Below are positions 1 to 7,166 of a DNA stretch of 8,784 nt, piece by piece. A model generated the notes under the pieces. That model searched no databases. It had not been told where the DNA came from and saw nothing but the letters and a program-made list of their open reading frames with translations. The stretch's first letter is position 1, and every line of letters starts with the position of its first letter. The position numbers and the translations under genes were made by a program. Origin of the DNA: an uncultured Granulicatella sp. (GTDB lineage: Bacteria; Bacillota; Bacilli; Lactobacillales; Aerococcaceae). The stretch spans positions 1-8,784 of the forward strand of contig CAMYBO010000046.1 in NCBI GenBank assembly GCA_947254045.1. Reading direction: 5' to 3'.

Positions 1-1406
1 TAATTGTTTTATCAAAATTTCTATTTAGTTTCTTTAAAGGAAAGTTTATTCAAAATGTAAATTATAAGTTAAAAAATATACATGCAGTAAATTCTGTTAG
101 CAAAGAGAATTTACAGCAATCACCAAGTTCTTACATCACTAGTATTACTAGTGAAGTTCAGCAAATTGAAAATAAATTTATCAATAATGTATTTCTTATG
201 ATTTTGTGTACACTTCAAGGTGTTGTTACATTTATATTTTTGATGAATATCAATATGTTAGTGGGCTTACTTTTTGTTATTTTGGGAGCTATACCTGCTC
301 TAATTCCTAAGTTAACTAAAAAATGGTTAAAGAACGGAACAACACGTTGGCAAGAAGCCAATGATCAATATATAGGATTTTTAACAGATTTTTTAGAGGC
401 ACGCCCGTTGATGAAAAGATTTGGTGTGGTAAATAATGTACTAAAAAAGTTGAATGAGAAGTTAGGAGTATCTGAAAAAAATTATTTTAAGATGGATTTT
501 AATCAAAATATCGCTAATACCATTATTGGTTTACTATATGTGTGCTCATTATTGATAGCATTAATGCTGGGAATAAGTTCTGTTCAAAATGGATATATGA
601 CAGTAGGGAGTTTGCTTACTATATATATGGCAGCTGATAGGGTTGTATCTCCATTAATTACTGCTGCTTCTACATATAATGTGATTCAATCAATTGATCC
701 AATATTGAATAAAGTGCTAACTCTTAATAGTAAAGCTGAAGAATATGAGCAACTGCTAGAGTTACCAACAAGTAGAGAAGTTATCTTAGAATTTAAACAA
801 ACTACAGTAGGATATCAAGATAATGAATTGATTAAAAATATTGATTTTTCACTTGGAAGTCATGATAAGATATTATTCAAAGCACCTTCAGGTTCAGGAA
901 AGAGTACTTTTTTAAAAACTATTTTAGGGGAAACGCAGGTATTATCTGGTACTATCAATTATAGGCAAGAACAAGGAATTGAACTTTTCTCTGTTGTTTC
1001 TCAAAACCCATTTATCTTTGACGAAACATTGATGTTTAATCTGACGTTTGATAGTCCAATAGATGAAAGTAGAGTCATTGAAATTTTAAGAAGAGTAGGA
1101 ATGAAACACTTAGCAACAAAAGAGATGCTTCATACTAAAATGGATAAACAATTACATTCTCTGTCTGGTGGAGAATTAAAACGGTTAGAGTTAGCAAGAG
1201 CATTATTATTTGAAAAACCATGCTTACTTGTTGATGAAGCTTTATCAGGGCTGGATGATGAGAGTTCAAAAATTTTGAATGATTTGATCAAAACTTATTC
1301 TGGAGCAGTTATTGATATAGAACATCACATTTCAGAGGAAATGATGGTTGGATATGATAAAATCATTACTATCAAGGACAATCATCTAGTTATAAATAAG
1401 ATGTGA
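1..1406 (+). CDS. ABC exporter, fused permease and ATPase (5' partial)
   Basis: This is the C-terminal part of a type IV ABC exporter half-transporter, which uses ATP to move a substrate out across the cytoplasmic membrane. The frame is open from base 3 to the stop at 1404-1406 (467 visible residues), so the methionine at 198 is internal and the true start lies outside the window. Hydrophobic helices are visible at about residues 63-85, 86-104, 175-192 and 201-220. The nucleotide-binding domain runs from about residue 260: A-loop Tyr271, Walker A APSGSGKST (294-302), Q-loop Gln334, signature LSGGE (387-391), Walker B LLVDE with catalytic Glu412, D-loop SGLD (415-418) and an H-loop His at about 441. 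The first Walker A glycine is alanine; the other catalytic residues are present. The substrate cannot be told; a partner half-transporter could lie upstream. By hand count over four 60-base lines it is about 30% GC against about 35% for mfd, and 8 of the 11 arginine codons after base 198 are AGA/AGG, which suggests an accessory gene. Confidence 0.93.
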   Translation, partial: IVLSKFLFSFFKGKFIQNVNYKLKNIHAVNSVSKENLQQSPSSYITSITSEVQQIENKFINNVFLMILCTLQGVVTFIFLMNINMLVGLLFVILGAIPALIPKLTKKWLKNGTTRWQEANDQYIGFLTDFLEARPLMKRFGVVNNVLKKLNEKLGVSEKNYFKMDFNQNIANTIIGLLYVCSLLIALMLGISSVQNGYMTVGSLLTIYMAADRVVSPLITAASTYNVIQSIDPILNKVLTLNSKAEEYEQLLELPTSREVILEFKQTTVGYQDNELIKNIDFSLGSHDKILFKAPSGSGKSTFLKTILGETQVLSGTINYRQEQGIELFSVVSQNPFIFDETLMFNLTFDSPIDESRVIEILRRVGMKHLATKEMLHTKMDKQLHSLSGGELKRLELARALLFEKPCLLVDEALSGLDDESSKILNDLIKTYSGAVIDIEHHISEEMMVGYDKIITIKDNHLVINKM

Positions 1407-1457
1407 GTAGAGTAAGTAATAAGTAAAATAGTGTAATTAGATAATTTTTGTGATTGG

Positions 1458-1500
1458 AAGAACTGAGTTTTTTAATGATGAAACTCAGTTCTTTCTGTTT
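1458..1500 (+). terminator. Intrinsic terminator of the ABC exporter gene
   Basis: A perfect 13-bp stem (1458-1470 pairing with 1481-1493) encloses a 10-base loop and is followed by a T-rich tail (1492-1500). It lies about 50 bases after the exporter stop codon. The reverse strand lacks a T tract after the stem, so it should act on plus-strand transcripts only. Confidence 0.85.
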
Positions 1501-1609
1501 GCTGATTTCAGTCAGTTAAATTTTAGTTTCGTGCTTTTTTGACGAACAACCTCAATAATAAGTGTTAGTATAATTTATTTATTGTTTCAACAAGATTTTT
1601 TACTTTCTC

Positions 1610-1643
1610 CGTTATTACTATTTTAAATCTCAAAATAGTAACG
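1610..1643. repeat. AT-rich inverted repeat, not a terminator
   Basis: TTACTATTTT (1615-1624) is the exact reverse complement of AAAATAGTAA (1632-1641), with a 7-base loop. The flanking CGTTA and TAACG can extend the stem if a 3-base bulge is allowed on the left. Neither strand has a T tract after the stem, so it is not a standard intrinsic terminator. Its role is unknown; it could form structure in the 3' end of a read-through transcript. Confidence 0.5.
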
Positions 1644-1670
1644 CTAATACATTACCAAAAGACATCAAAT

Positions 1671-1715
1671 AAAAAGCACAAAATCATGGTAAGCGCCAGT
1701 GATTTTGTGCTTTTT
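1671..1715 (-). terminator. Intrinsic terminator of ldh (probably bidirectional)
   Basis: A perfect 16-bp inverted repeat (1671-1686 with 1700-1715, core AGCACAAAATCA) encloses a 13-base loop that can pair three further bases. It sits just after the ldh stop codon. Both strands end the stem in a run of five T, with further T on the minus strand, so it should stop ldh transcripts and could also stop read-through from the plus strand. Confidence 0.9.
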
Positions 1716-1729
1716 AGTATTTTCAATAA

Positions 1730-2712
<983 letters not shown>

Positions 2713-2737
2713 ATTCCTTCATAGAATAACTATTCAT

Positions 2738-2746
2738 AGTATAGCA
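2738..2746 (-). promoter_or_regulatory. ldh promoter, extended -10
   Basis: The minus strand reads TGCTATACT, an extended -10 element (TGn followed by TATACT, one mismatch to TATAAT). I see no good -35 hexamer at 16-18 bases spacing, so the extended -10 or an activator must compensate. The predicted start point is near 2731, giving a leader of about 33 bases. Confidence 0.65.
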
Positions 2747-2805
2747 CGATTTGATTTGTGATACTTAATCTAAAGTTTTGAAAAAATGAATTTTTTTAAA
2801 TGGTG

Positions 2806-2821
2806 ATGTTTGCGATTTCAT
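2806..2821 (-). promoter_or_regulatory. Putative CcpA cre site upstream of ldh
   Basis: On the minus strand ATGAAATCGCAAACAT fits every position of the Bacillus cre consensus WTGNAANCGNWWNCAW. Its centre is about 82 bases upstream of the predicted ldh start point. In Firmicutes, cre sites upstream of a promoter generally go with activation by CcpA, whereas sites overlapping or downstream of the promoter repress. Activation of ldh during rapid sugar use is therefore inferred. The site is about 150 bases upstream of the pth start point, so an effect on pth is less likely. Confidence 0.6.
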
Positions 2822-2825
2822 TACC

Positions 2826-2841
2826 TTTCATTCGCAATCAA
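2826..2841 (+). promoter_or_regulatory. Degenerate second cre-like site
   Basis: TTTCATTCGCAATCAA matches the same 16-base cre consensus with two mismatches. Its central CG lies exactly 20 bases from that of the better site at 2806-2821, about two helical turns, so two regulators would sit on the same face of the DNA. It could also be chance in an AT-rich region. Confidence 0.3.
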
Positions 2842-2847
2842 ACAGTA

Positions 2848-2875
2848 ATTTTCATACTTTCAAAAAGTAGAAAAT
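2848..2875. repeat. AT-rich hairpin in the ldh-pth intergenic region
   Basis: ATTTTC and TACTTT (2848-2853 and 2855-2860) pair with AAAGTA and GAAAAT (2864-2875) around a 3-base loop with one bulged A at 2854, giving 12 base pairs. No T tract follows on either strand, so it is not a terminator. It lies upstream of both divergent promoters and could be an operator, but no regulator can be named. Confidence 0.4.
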
Positions 2876-2927
2876 ATAAAAAACTATATGTGAAGAACTT
2901 ATCACAGCTCTATTTGTTTATTTATTT

Positions 2928-2956
2928 TTCGATTTTTGAACAGTTTATGATATACT
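2928..2956 (+). promoter_or_regulatory. pth operon promoter, extended -10
   Basis: TGATATACT (2948-2956) is an extended -10 element. The best hexamer at 17 bases spacing is TTCGAT (2928-2933), a weak -35; the better-looking TTGAAC at 2936 is too close (9 bases). The predicted start point is near 2963, giving a leader of about 28 bases before pth. Confidence 0.6.
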
Positions 2957-2990
2957 AGAAAGGACTCAAAAGAGAAATGGGTGTGAACGT

Positions 2991-3551
2991 ATGAAATTAA
3001 TTATTGGATTAGGAAATCCAGGTGCGAAATATAAGGGAACTCGTCATAATATTGGATTTATTACTGTTGACGAATTTGCCTATCAAGAAAATTTAGAATT
3101 TAATCAAGCATTATTTGATGCAACCTTTACTCAAACTCATATTAATGGAGAAAAAGTAATATTAATGAAGCCATTGACGTATATGAATTTATCCGGTCAG
3201 GCGGTTCGCCCATTAATGAATTATTTTAAAATTGGAATTGAAGATATTGTGGTACTGTATGATGATATGGATCTTCCAGTCGGGAAAATTCGTTTACGTC
3301 AAAAAGGTAGTGCCGGTGGACATAATGGCATTAAGAGTATCATTAGTTGTTTAGGAAGTGACCAATTTAACCGTATTAAAATTGGGGTAGGGCGACCTGC
3401 TCCGGGTAGAAGTGTTGTTAATCATGTATTAGCTAATTTTGAAAAAGAAGAACAAGAAGAAATTTTAGCTTCTGTGGATAAAAGCGTAGAAGCGTTAAGA
3501 GATTGGATAAAAGGTGATAACTTTATTCAAACAATGAATCGTTATAATTAA
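2991..3551 (+). CDS. pth: Peptidyl-tRNA hydrolase
   Basis: This cytoplasmic enzyme cuts the ester bond of peptidyl-tRNAs that fall off ribosomes, freeing the tRNA for reuse; it is generally essential. The protein is 186 residues, typical for bacterial Pth. It begins with the family signature MKLIIGLGNPG, with Asn9, followed by TRHNIGF containing catalytic His19. PLTYMNLSG carries Asn66, the DDMDLP motif (91-96) holds the Asp that supports the catalytic His, and GSAGGHNG (106-113) holds His111 and Asn112. All expected active-site residues are present. The N-terminal signature fixes the start, although its Shine-Dalgarno is weak (GGGTG at 2979-2983). It is the first gene of a plus-strand cluster with mfd and a flippase, as in B. 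subtilis, where the gene is called spoVC. Confidence 0.97.
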   Translation: MKLIIGLGNPGAKYKGTRHNIGFITVDEFAYQENLEFNQALFDATFTQTHINGEKVILMKPLTYMNLSGQAVRPLMNYFKIGIEDIVVLYDDMDLPVGKIRLRQKGSAGGHNGIKSIISCLGSDQFNRIKIGVGRPAPGRSVVNHVLANFEKEEQEEILASVDKSVEALRDWIKGDNFIQTMNRYN

Positions 3552-3562
3552 ATAAATTTGAG

Positions 3563-3593
3563 AAAAGGCTGGAGCGAAAGCTTCAACCTTTTT
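3563..3593 (+). terminator. Terminator-like hairpin between pth and mfd
   Basis: TGGAGC (3570-3575) pairs with GCTTCA (3580-3585), including one G-U pair, around a GAAA tetraloop. AAAAGG (3563-3568) pairs with CCTTTT (3587-3592) after a single C-A mismatch. A run of five T (3589-3593) ends the stem. The T tract is short and partly in the stem, so I expect partial termination that lowers mfd expression relative to pth, or an RNA-processing site. Confidence 0.6.
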
Positions 3594-3622
3594 AGTGCCT
3601 ATATCAAAAGAAAGGAAAAGAT

Positions 3623-6600
3623 ATGTTACCGTTAGGAATTAGTAAAAAACAAATCCATAGTTTTAAAGAATGGATAGAAAACCTTCCGATGATGCAAAGT
3701 CAGTTAGTTTTAGGATTAACTGGAGCAGTGAAGCATTTAGCTGTGGCGAATGCCTATGATAATTGGAAGGGACCATTAGTCGTTGTAACGCCAACCATGT
3801 TACAGGCGACTCAATTATATGAAGAGTTATTGCAATGGTATGAGGATGAAGTATATTTATTTACAGTAGAGGAATCTTTAGCGGCAGAATACTCCATTCA
3901 TTCTCCTGAAGTAGTGAGTAATCGAATTCGAACATTGCAGTTTTTAGCAAGTGGAGAAAAAGGAGTTGTAGTCGTTCCGTTATCAGGAATTCAAAAGCCA
4001 TTAGTACCGTTACAAGTTTGGAAGAATAGTACCATTGAATTAGTCGTTGGAGAAACTCAGTTAGAGGTAGAAGATTTAGTAACGAAACTAGGACGGATGG
4101 GTTATCGTAGAGAAGCCATGGTAGCTACACCGGGAGATTTCTCAGTTCGTGGAGGAATTGTTGATATTTATCCATTAGATCAAGAACATCCAATTCGTTT
4201 AGATTTTTTTGATGATGAATTAGATTCGTTACGTTATTTTGATGCAGAAACACAGCGCTCACTTGAAATGGTGGAAAATATTATTCTTTTACCTGCAACA
4301 GATATTCCATTTGAATATGAAAGAGTATTTGAAGCAAAGGATAAAATTCAAAAAGCTTATGAAAAAGATATAAAGAGTAGTGAATCAGAAGAACGTACTC
4401 AATTATTAATGAATCAAATGAATCACTTATTAGCACAATTAGAAGAAGGAGAAATTCCTCCTAAAATTTCTTATTGGCTCGAATTATTTTATAAAGAAAA
4501 AACATCTATTTTAGATTATGTGTCTAAAAAAGGATATTTAGTAATTGATGATTACGCTCGTATTCAAGAAAAACAACGTTCACTTCATGAAGAAGCAGGA
4601 TTATGGAAAGTGCATCAATTGGAATTAGGAATGCTTGCTAGTTCGATTGACATGATTTTGGAAGGGAAAAAGGTATTAAAAGATTCTACGTTACCGAGAA
4701 CTTATTTCTCATTATTCCAAAAAGGATTAGGGCGATTAACGTTTGAAGCAATTCATAATATTCAAGAACGTTCGATGACACAATTCTTCTCACAAATGCC
4801 AATGGTAAAAGTAGAAGCAGATCGTTGGGCAAAACAAAAAGCTACAGTGATCGTAGTAGTGGATCATTTAACGAGAGCTTCAAAAGTGGAACAAACTTTC
4901 CATGATTTTGATATTCCAGCAATTATTACAAAAGAAGTACAAGAAGGAATTCTTCAAATTATGGTCGGTTCCTTCAGTCATGGATTTGAATTACCACAAG
5001 ATAAGTTTGTAGTCGTTACAGAAAAGGAACTATTTAATAAATTAACGAAGCGTACTCCAAGAACTCAAAAAATTTCCAATGCGGAAAGATTGAAGAGTTA
5101 TACAGAATTAGCAGTTGGAGACTATGTTGTCCATGTCAATCATGGGGTTGGTGTGTACCAAGGGATGGAAACATTAGAAATTAATGGTGTCCATCAAGAT
5201 TATATGTCGATTCATTATCAAGATGGAGGGCATTTGTTTGTTCCTGTGCATCAAATTAAATTAGTTCAAAAATATGTTTCTTCGGATGCAAAAGTTCCTA
5301 AATTAAATAAATTAGGAAGTAGCGAATGGGCAAAAACAAAACGCAAAGTTGAAACGAAAATAGAAGATATTGCGGATGAATTAATTGAATTATATGCCAA
5401 GCGTGATGCAGAAAAAGGATATGCCTTCAGTAAGGATACCGTTGAGCAAAAAGAATTTGAAGATGCCTTTCCTTATTCGGAAACTCAAGACCAATTAAGA
5501 AGTATTGAGGAAATAAAAGCGGATATGCAAAAAGATAAACCAATGGATCGCTTACTAGTAGGAGACGTTGGTTATGGGAAAACAGAAGTTGCCATGCGTG
5601 CAGTTTTCAAAGCTTTAATGGATGGGAAACAAGCGGCAGTATTAGTGCCAACAACGATTTTAGCGGAACAACATTATGAAAACTTTGTTCAAAGATTTGC
5701 AGATTATCCGTTCAAAATAGGATTGTTAAGTCGATTTAGAACGAAGAAGGAACAACAAGAAACAATCGAAGGATTACAAAAAGGGCAAGTGGATGTCGTG
5801 ATTGGAACGCATCGTGTTTTATCAAAAGATGTGAATTTCTTAGATTTAGGATTATTAGTTGTCGATGAAGAACAACGATTCGGGGTAAAACATAAAGAAC
5901 GATTGAAACAATTGAAATCTCAAGTCGATGTTTTAACATTAACAGCAACTCCAATTCCAAGAACATTACACATGTCGATGCTAGGAGTACGTGATTTATC
6001 CGTTATTGAAACGCCACCTTCAAACCGTTATCCTGTTCAAACTTTTGTAATGGAGCAACAAGCTATGACCATTCAAGATGGAATTGAACGTGAATTAGCT
6101 CGAGGAGGACAAGTCTTCTATTTATATAATCGTGTGGAAACCATTGAGAAGAAAGCAGATGAATTACGTCAATTAGTTCCTGCAGCAAGAGTTGGAGTCA
6201 TCCATGGACAAATGAGTGAAACGACGCTAGAAAATATTTTATATCAATTTATTGAAGGCGAATATGATGTTTTAGTAACAACGACGATTATTGAAACAGG
6301 GGTAGACATTCCAAATGTGAATACTCTCTTCATTGAAAATGCAGATCATATGGGATTGTCTCAGTTATATCAATTACGTGGAAGAGTGGGACGTTCCAAC
6401 CGTATTGCGTATGCTTATTTAATGTATCAACCAGACAAAACTTTAACAGAAGTTGGAGAAAAACGTCTGCAAGCAATGCGTGACTTTACCGAATTAGGGT
6501 CTGGATTTAAAATTGCGATGCGAGATTTATCCATTCGTGGAGCAGGGAATTTATTAGGAAAACAACAGCATGGATTTATTGATTCAGTCGGTTTTGATTT

Positions 6601-7147
6601 ATATTCTCAAATGTTGAGTGAAGCAGTATTGAAAAAACAAGGAAAAGTTGTTCCGAAGATGGAAGACTCTGTTGAAATTGATTTACAAGTAGATGCGTAT
6701 ATTCCAGCTACTTATATTCAAGATGAGCGTCAAAAAATCGAAATGTATAAACGGATTCGTTCTATTGATAGTATGGAAACATACCATGAATTATTAGATG
6801 ATTTCATTGATCGATTTGGGGAATTCCCAGATGAAGTGAGCTATTTATTAGAAGTTGGAATATTAAAATATTTTGCAGAGCAATTGTCGATTACTTCTAT
6901 TAAGAAAAGTCAAAATTCAATCGTCGTTTCGATTGCTCAGCCGGTAGCTCAACGTTTAGAAGGAGTTGCAATTTTTGAAGCGCTTGGGCCAGTGAAATTA
7001 CCTGCTCAAGTCACTAAAAAAGGAACAACTTTACAAGTGTTGCTCAATGTAACGAATCAACCAACTGATTTATGGTTAGAGCAAATCAAACTTTTCTTAG
7101 AAAAATGTTGTGAAGTAGTAGAAGCGAAAAAAGAGGAAAATGAATAA
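3623..7147 (+). CDS. mfd: Transcription-repair coupling factor Mfd
   Basis: Mfd is a DNA translocase that binds RNA polymerase stalled at lesions, pushes it off and recruits UvrA for nucleotide excision repair. At 1174 residues it is full length. The N-terminal UvrB-homology region includes PGDFSVRGGIVDIYP (170-184). The CarD-like RNA polymerase interaction domain spans about 493-560. The RecG-like motor has Walker A GDVGYGKTE (647-655), the DEEQ box (748-751), the TATPIPRT motif and QLRGRVGR (917-924) with arginine fingers. The TRG relay motif spans about 944-984, and the autoinhibitory C-terminal domain starts near 1018. The start has AAAGGA six bases upstream. The gene begins 71 bases after pth, beyond a terminator-like hairpin, and its end overlaps one possible start of the flippase gene. 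Confidence 0.98.
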   Translation: MLPLGISKKQIHSFKEWIENLPMMQSQLVLGLTGAVKHLAVANAYDNWKGPLVVVTPTMLQATQLYEELLQWYEDEVYLFTVEESLAAEYSIHSPEVVSNRIRTLQFLASGEKGVVVVPLSGIQKPLVPLQVWKNSTIELVVGETQLEVEDLVTKLGRMGYRREAMVATPGDFSVRGGIVDIYPLDQEHPIRLDFFDDELDSLRYFDAETQRSLEMVENIILLPATDIPFEYERVFEAKDKIQKAYEKDIKSSESEERTQLLMNQMNHLLAQLEEGEIPPKISYWLELFYKEKTSILDYVSKKGYLVIDDYARIQEKQRSLHEEAGLWKVHQLELGMLASSIDMILEGKKVLKDSTLPRTYFSLFQKGLGRLTFEAIHNIQERSMTQFFSQMPMVKVEADRWAKQKATVIVVVDHLTRASKVEQTFHDFDIPAIITKEVQEGILQIMVGSFSHGFELPQDKFVVVTEKELFNKLTKRTPRTQKISNAERLKSYTELAVGDYVVHVNHGVGVYQGMETLEINGVHQDYMSIHYQDGGHLFVPVHQIKLVQKYVSSDAKVPKLNKLGSSEWAKTKRKVETKIEDIADELIELYAKRDAEKGYAFSKDTVEQKEFEDAFPYSETQDQLRSIEEIKADMQKDKPMDRLLVGDVGYGKTEVAMRAVFKALMDGKQAAVLVPTTILAEQHYENFVQRFADYPFKIGLLSRFRTKKEQQETIEGLQKGQVDVVIGTHRVLSKDVNFLDLGLLVVDEEQRFGVKHKERLKQLKSQVDVLTLTATPIPRTLHMSMLGVRDLSVIETPPSNRYPVQTFVMEQQAMTIQDGIERELARGGQVFYLYNRVETIEKKADELRQLVPAARVGVIHGQMSETTLENILYQFIEGEYDVLVTTTIIETGVDIPNVNTLFIENADHMGLSQLYQLRGRVGRSNRIAYAYLMYQPDKTLTEVGEKRLQAMRDFTELGSGFKIAMRDLSIRGAGNLLGKQQHGFIDSVGFDLYSQMLSEAVLKKQGKVVPKMEDSVEIDLQVDAYIPATYIQDERQKIEMYKRIRSIDSMETYHELLDDFIDRFGEFPDEVSYLLEVGILKYFAEQLSITSIKKSQNSIVVSIAQPVAQRLEGVAIFEALGPVKLPAQVTKKGTTLQVLLNVTNQPTDLWLEQIKLFLEKCCEVVEAKKEENE

Positions 7148-7154
7148 GAATAGA

Positions 7155-7161
7155 GAGGGGG
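7155..7161 (+). promoter_or_regulatory. Ribosome binding site deciding the flippase start
   Basis: GAGGGGG lies about eight bases before the ATG at 7167 and favours that codon over the in-frame ATG at 7140. The ATG at 7140 has only AGAGG about four bases upstream, within the end of mfd. Confidence 0.55.
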
Positions 7162-7166
7162 ATTCA

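Larger units (their letters stand above)
1407..1729. other. Gene-free intergenic region between convergent genes
   Basis: This 323-base stretch separates two convergent genes. It holds the exporter terminator (1458-1500), an orphan AT-rich palindrome (1610-1643) and the ldh terminator (1671-1715). I checked the reverse-strand reading frames around 1510-1570 and found only fragments of under 20 codons interrupted by stops. I see no RNA gene or mobile-element remnant that I can support. Confidence 0.6.

Noticed and set aside
198..200. ATG at 198 as the start of the ABC exporter
   Set aside because: The same frame is open upstream to the window edge and encodes typical exporter membrane-domain sequence (SSYITSITSEVQQIENKF), so this methionine is internal.
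1532..1541. GTGCTTTTTT resembling the tail of the ldh terminator at 1708-1715
   Set aside because: The matching left stem arm is absent, so it is not a second terminator; the match is short enough to be chance.
1507..1570. Possible transposase C-terminal remnant on the minus strand
   Set aside because: The best frame gives fewer than 20 codons between stops (ending VVRQKSTKLKFN) and I could not tie it to an IS family.
2744..2761. Possible Rex (NADH-sensing repressor) operator in the ldh promoter
   Set aside because: Only a TCACAA half-site is present on the minus strand (2756-2761); the opposite half of TTGTGAnnnnnnTCACAA is not recognisable, so I do not call a site.
2936..2941. TTGAAC as the -35 of the pth promoter
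   Set aside because: It is only 9 bases from the -10 hexamer, too close for a sigma-A promoter.
5736..5966. Minus-strand ORF of 76 codons inside mfd
   Set aside because: It lies antisense to the conserved Mfd motor domain, has low-complexity Leu/Ile-rich composition and matches no family I recognise; it is a shadow frame.
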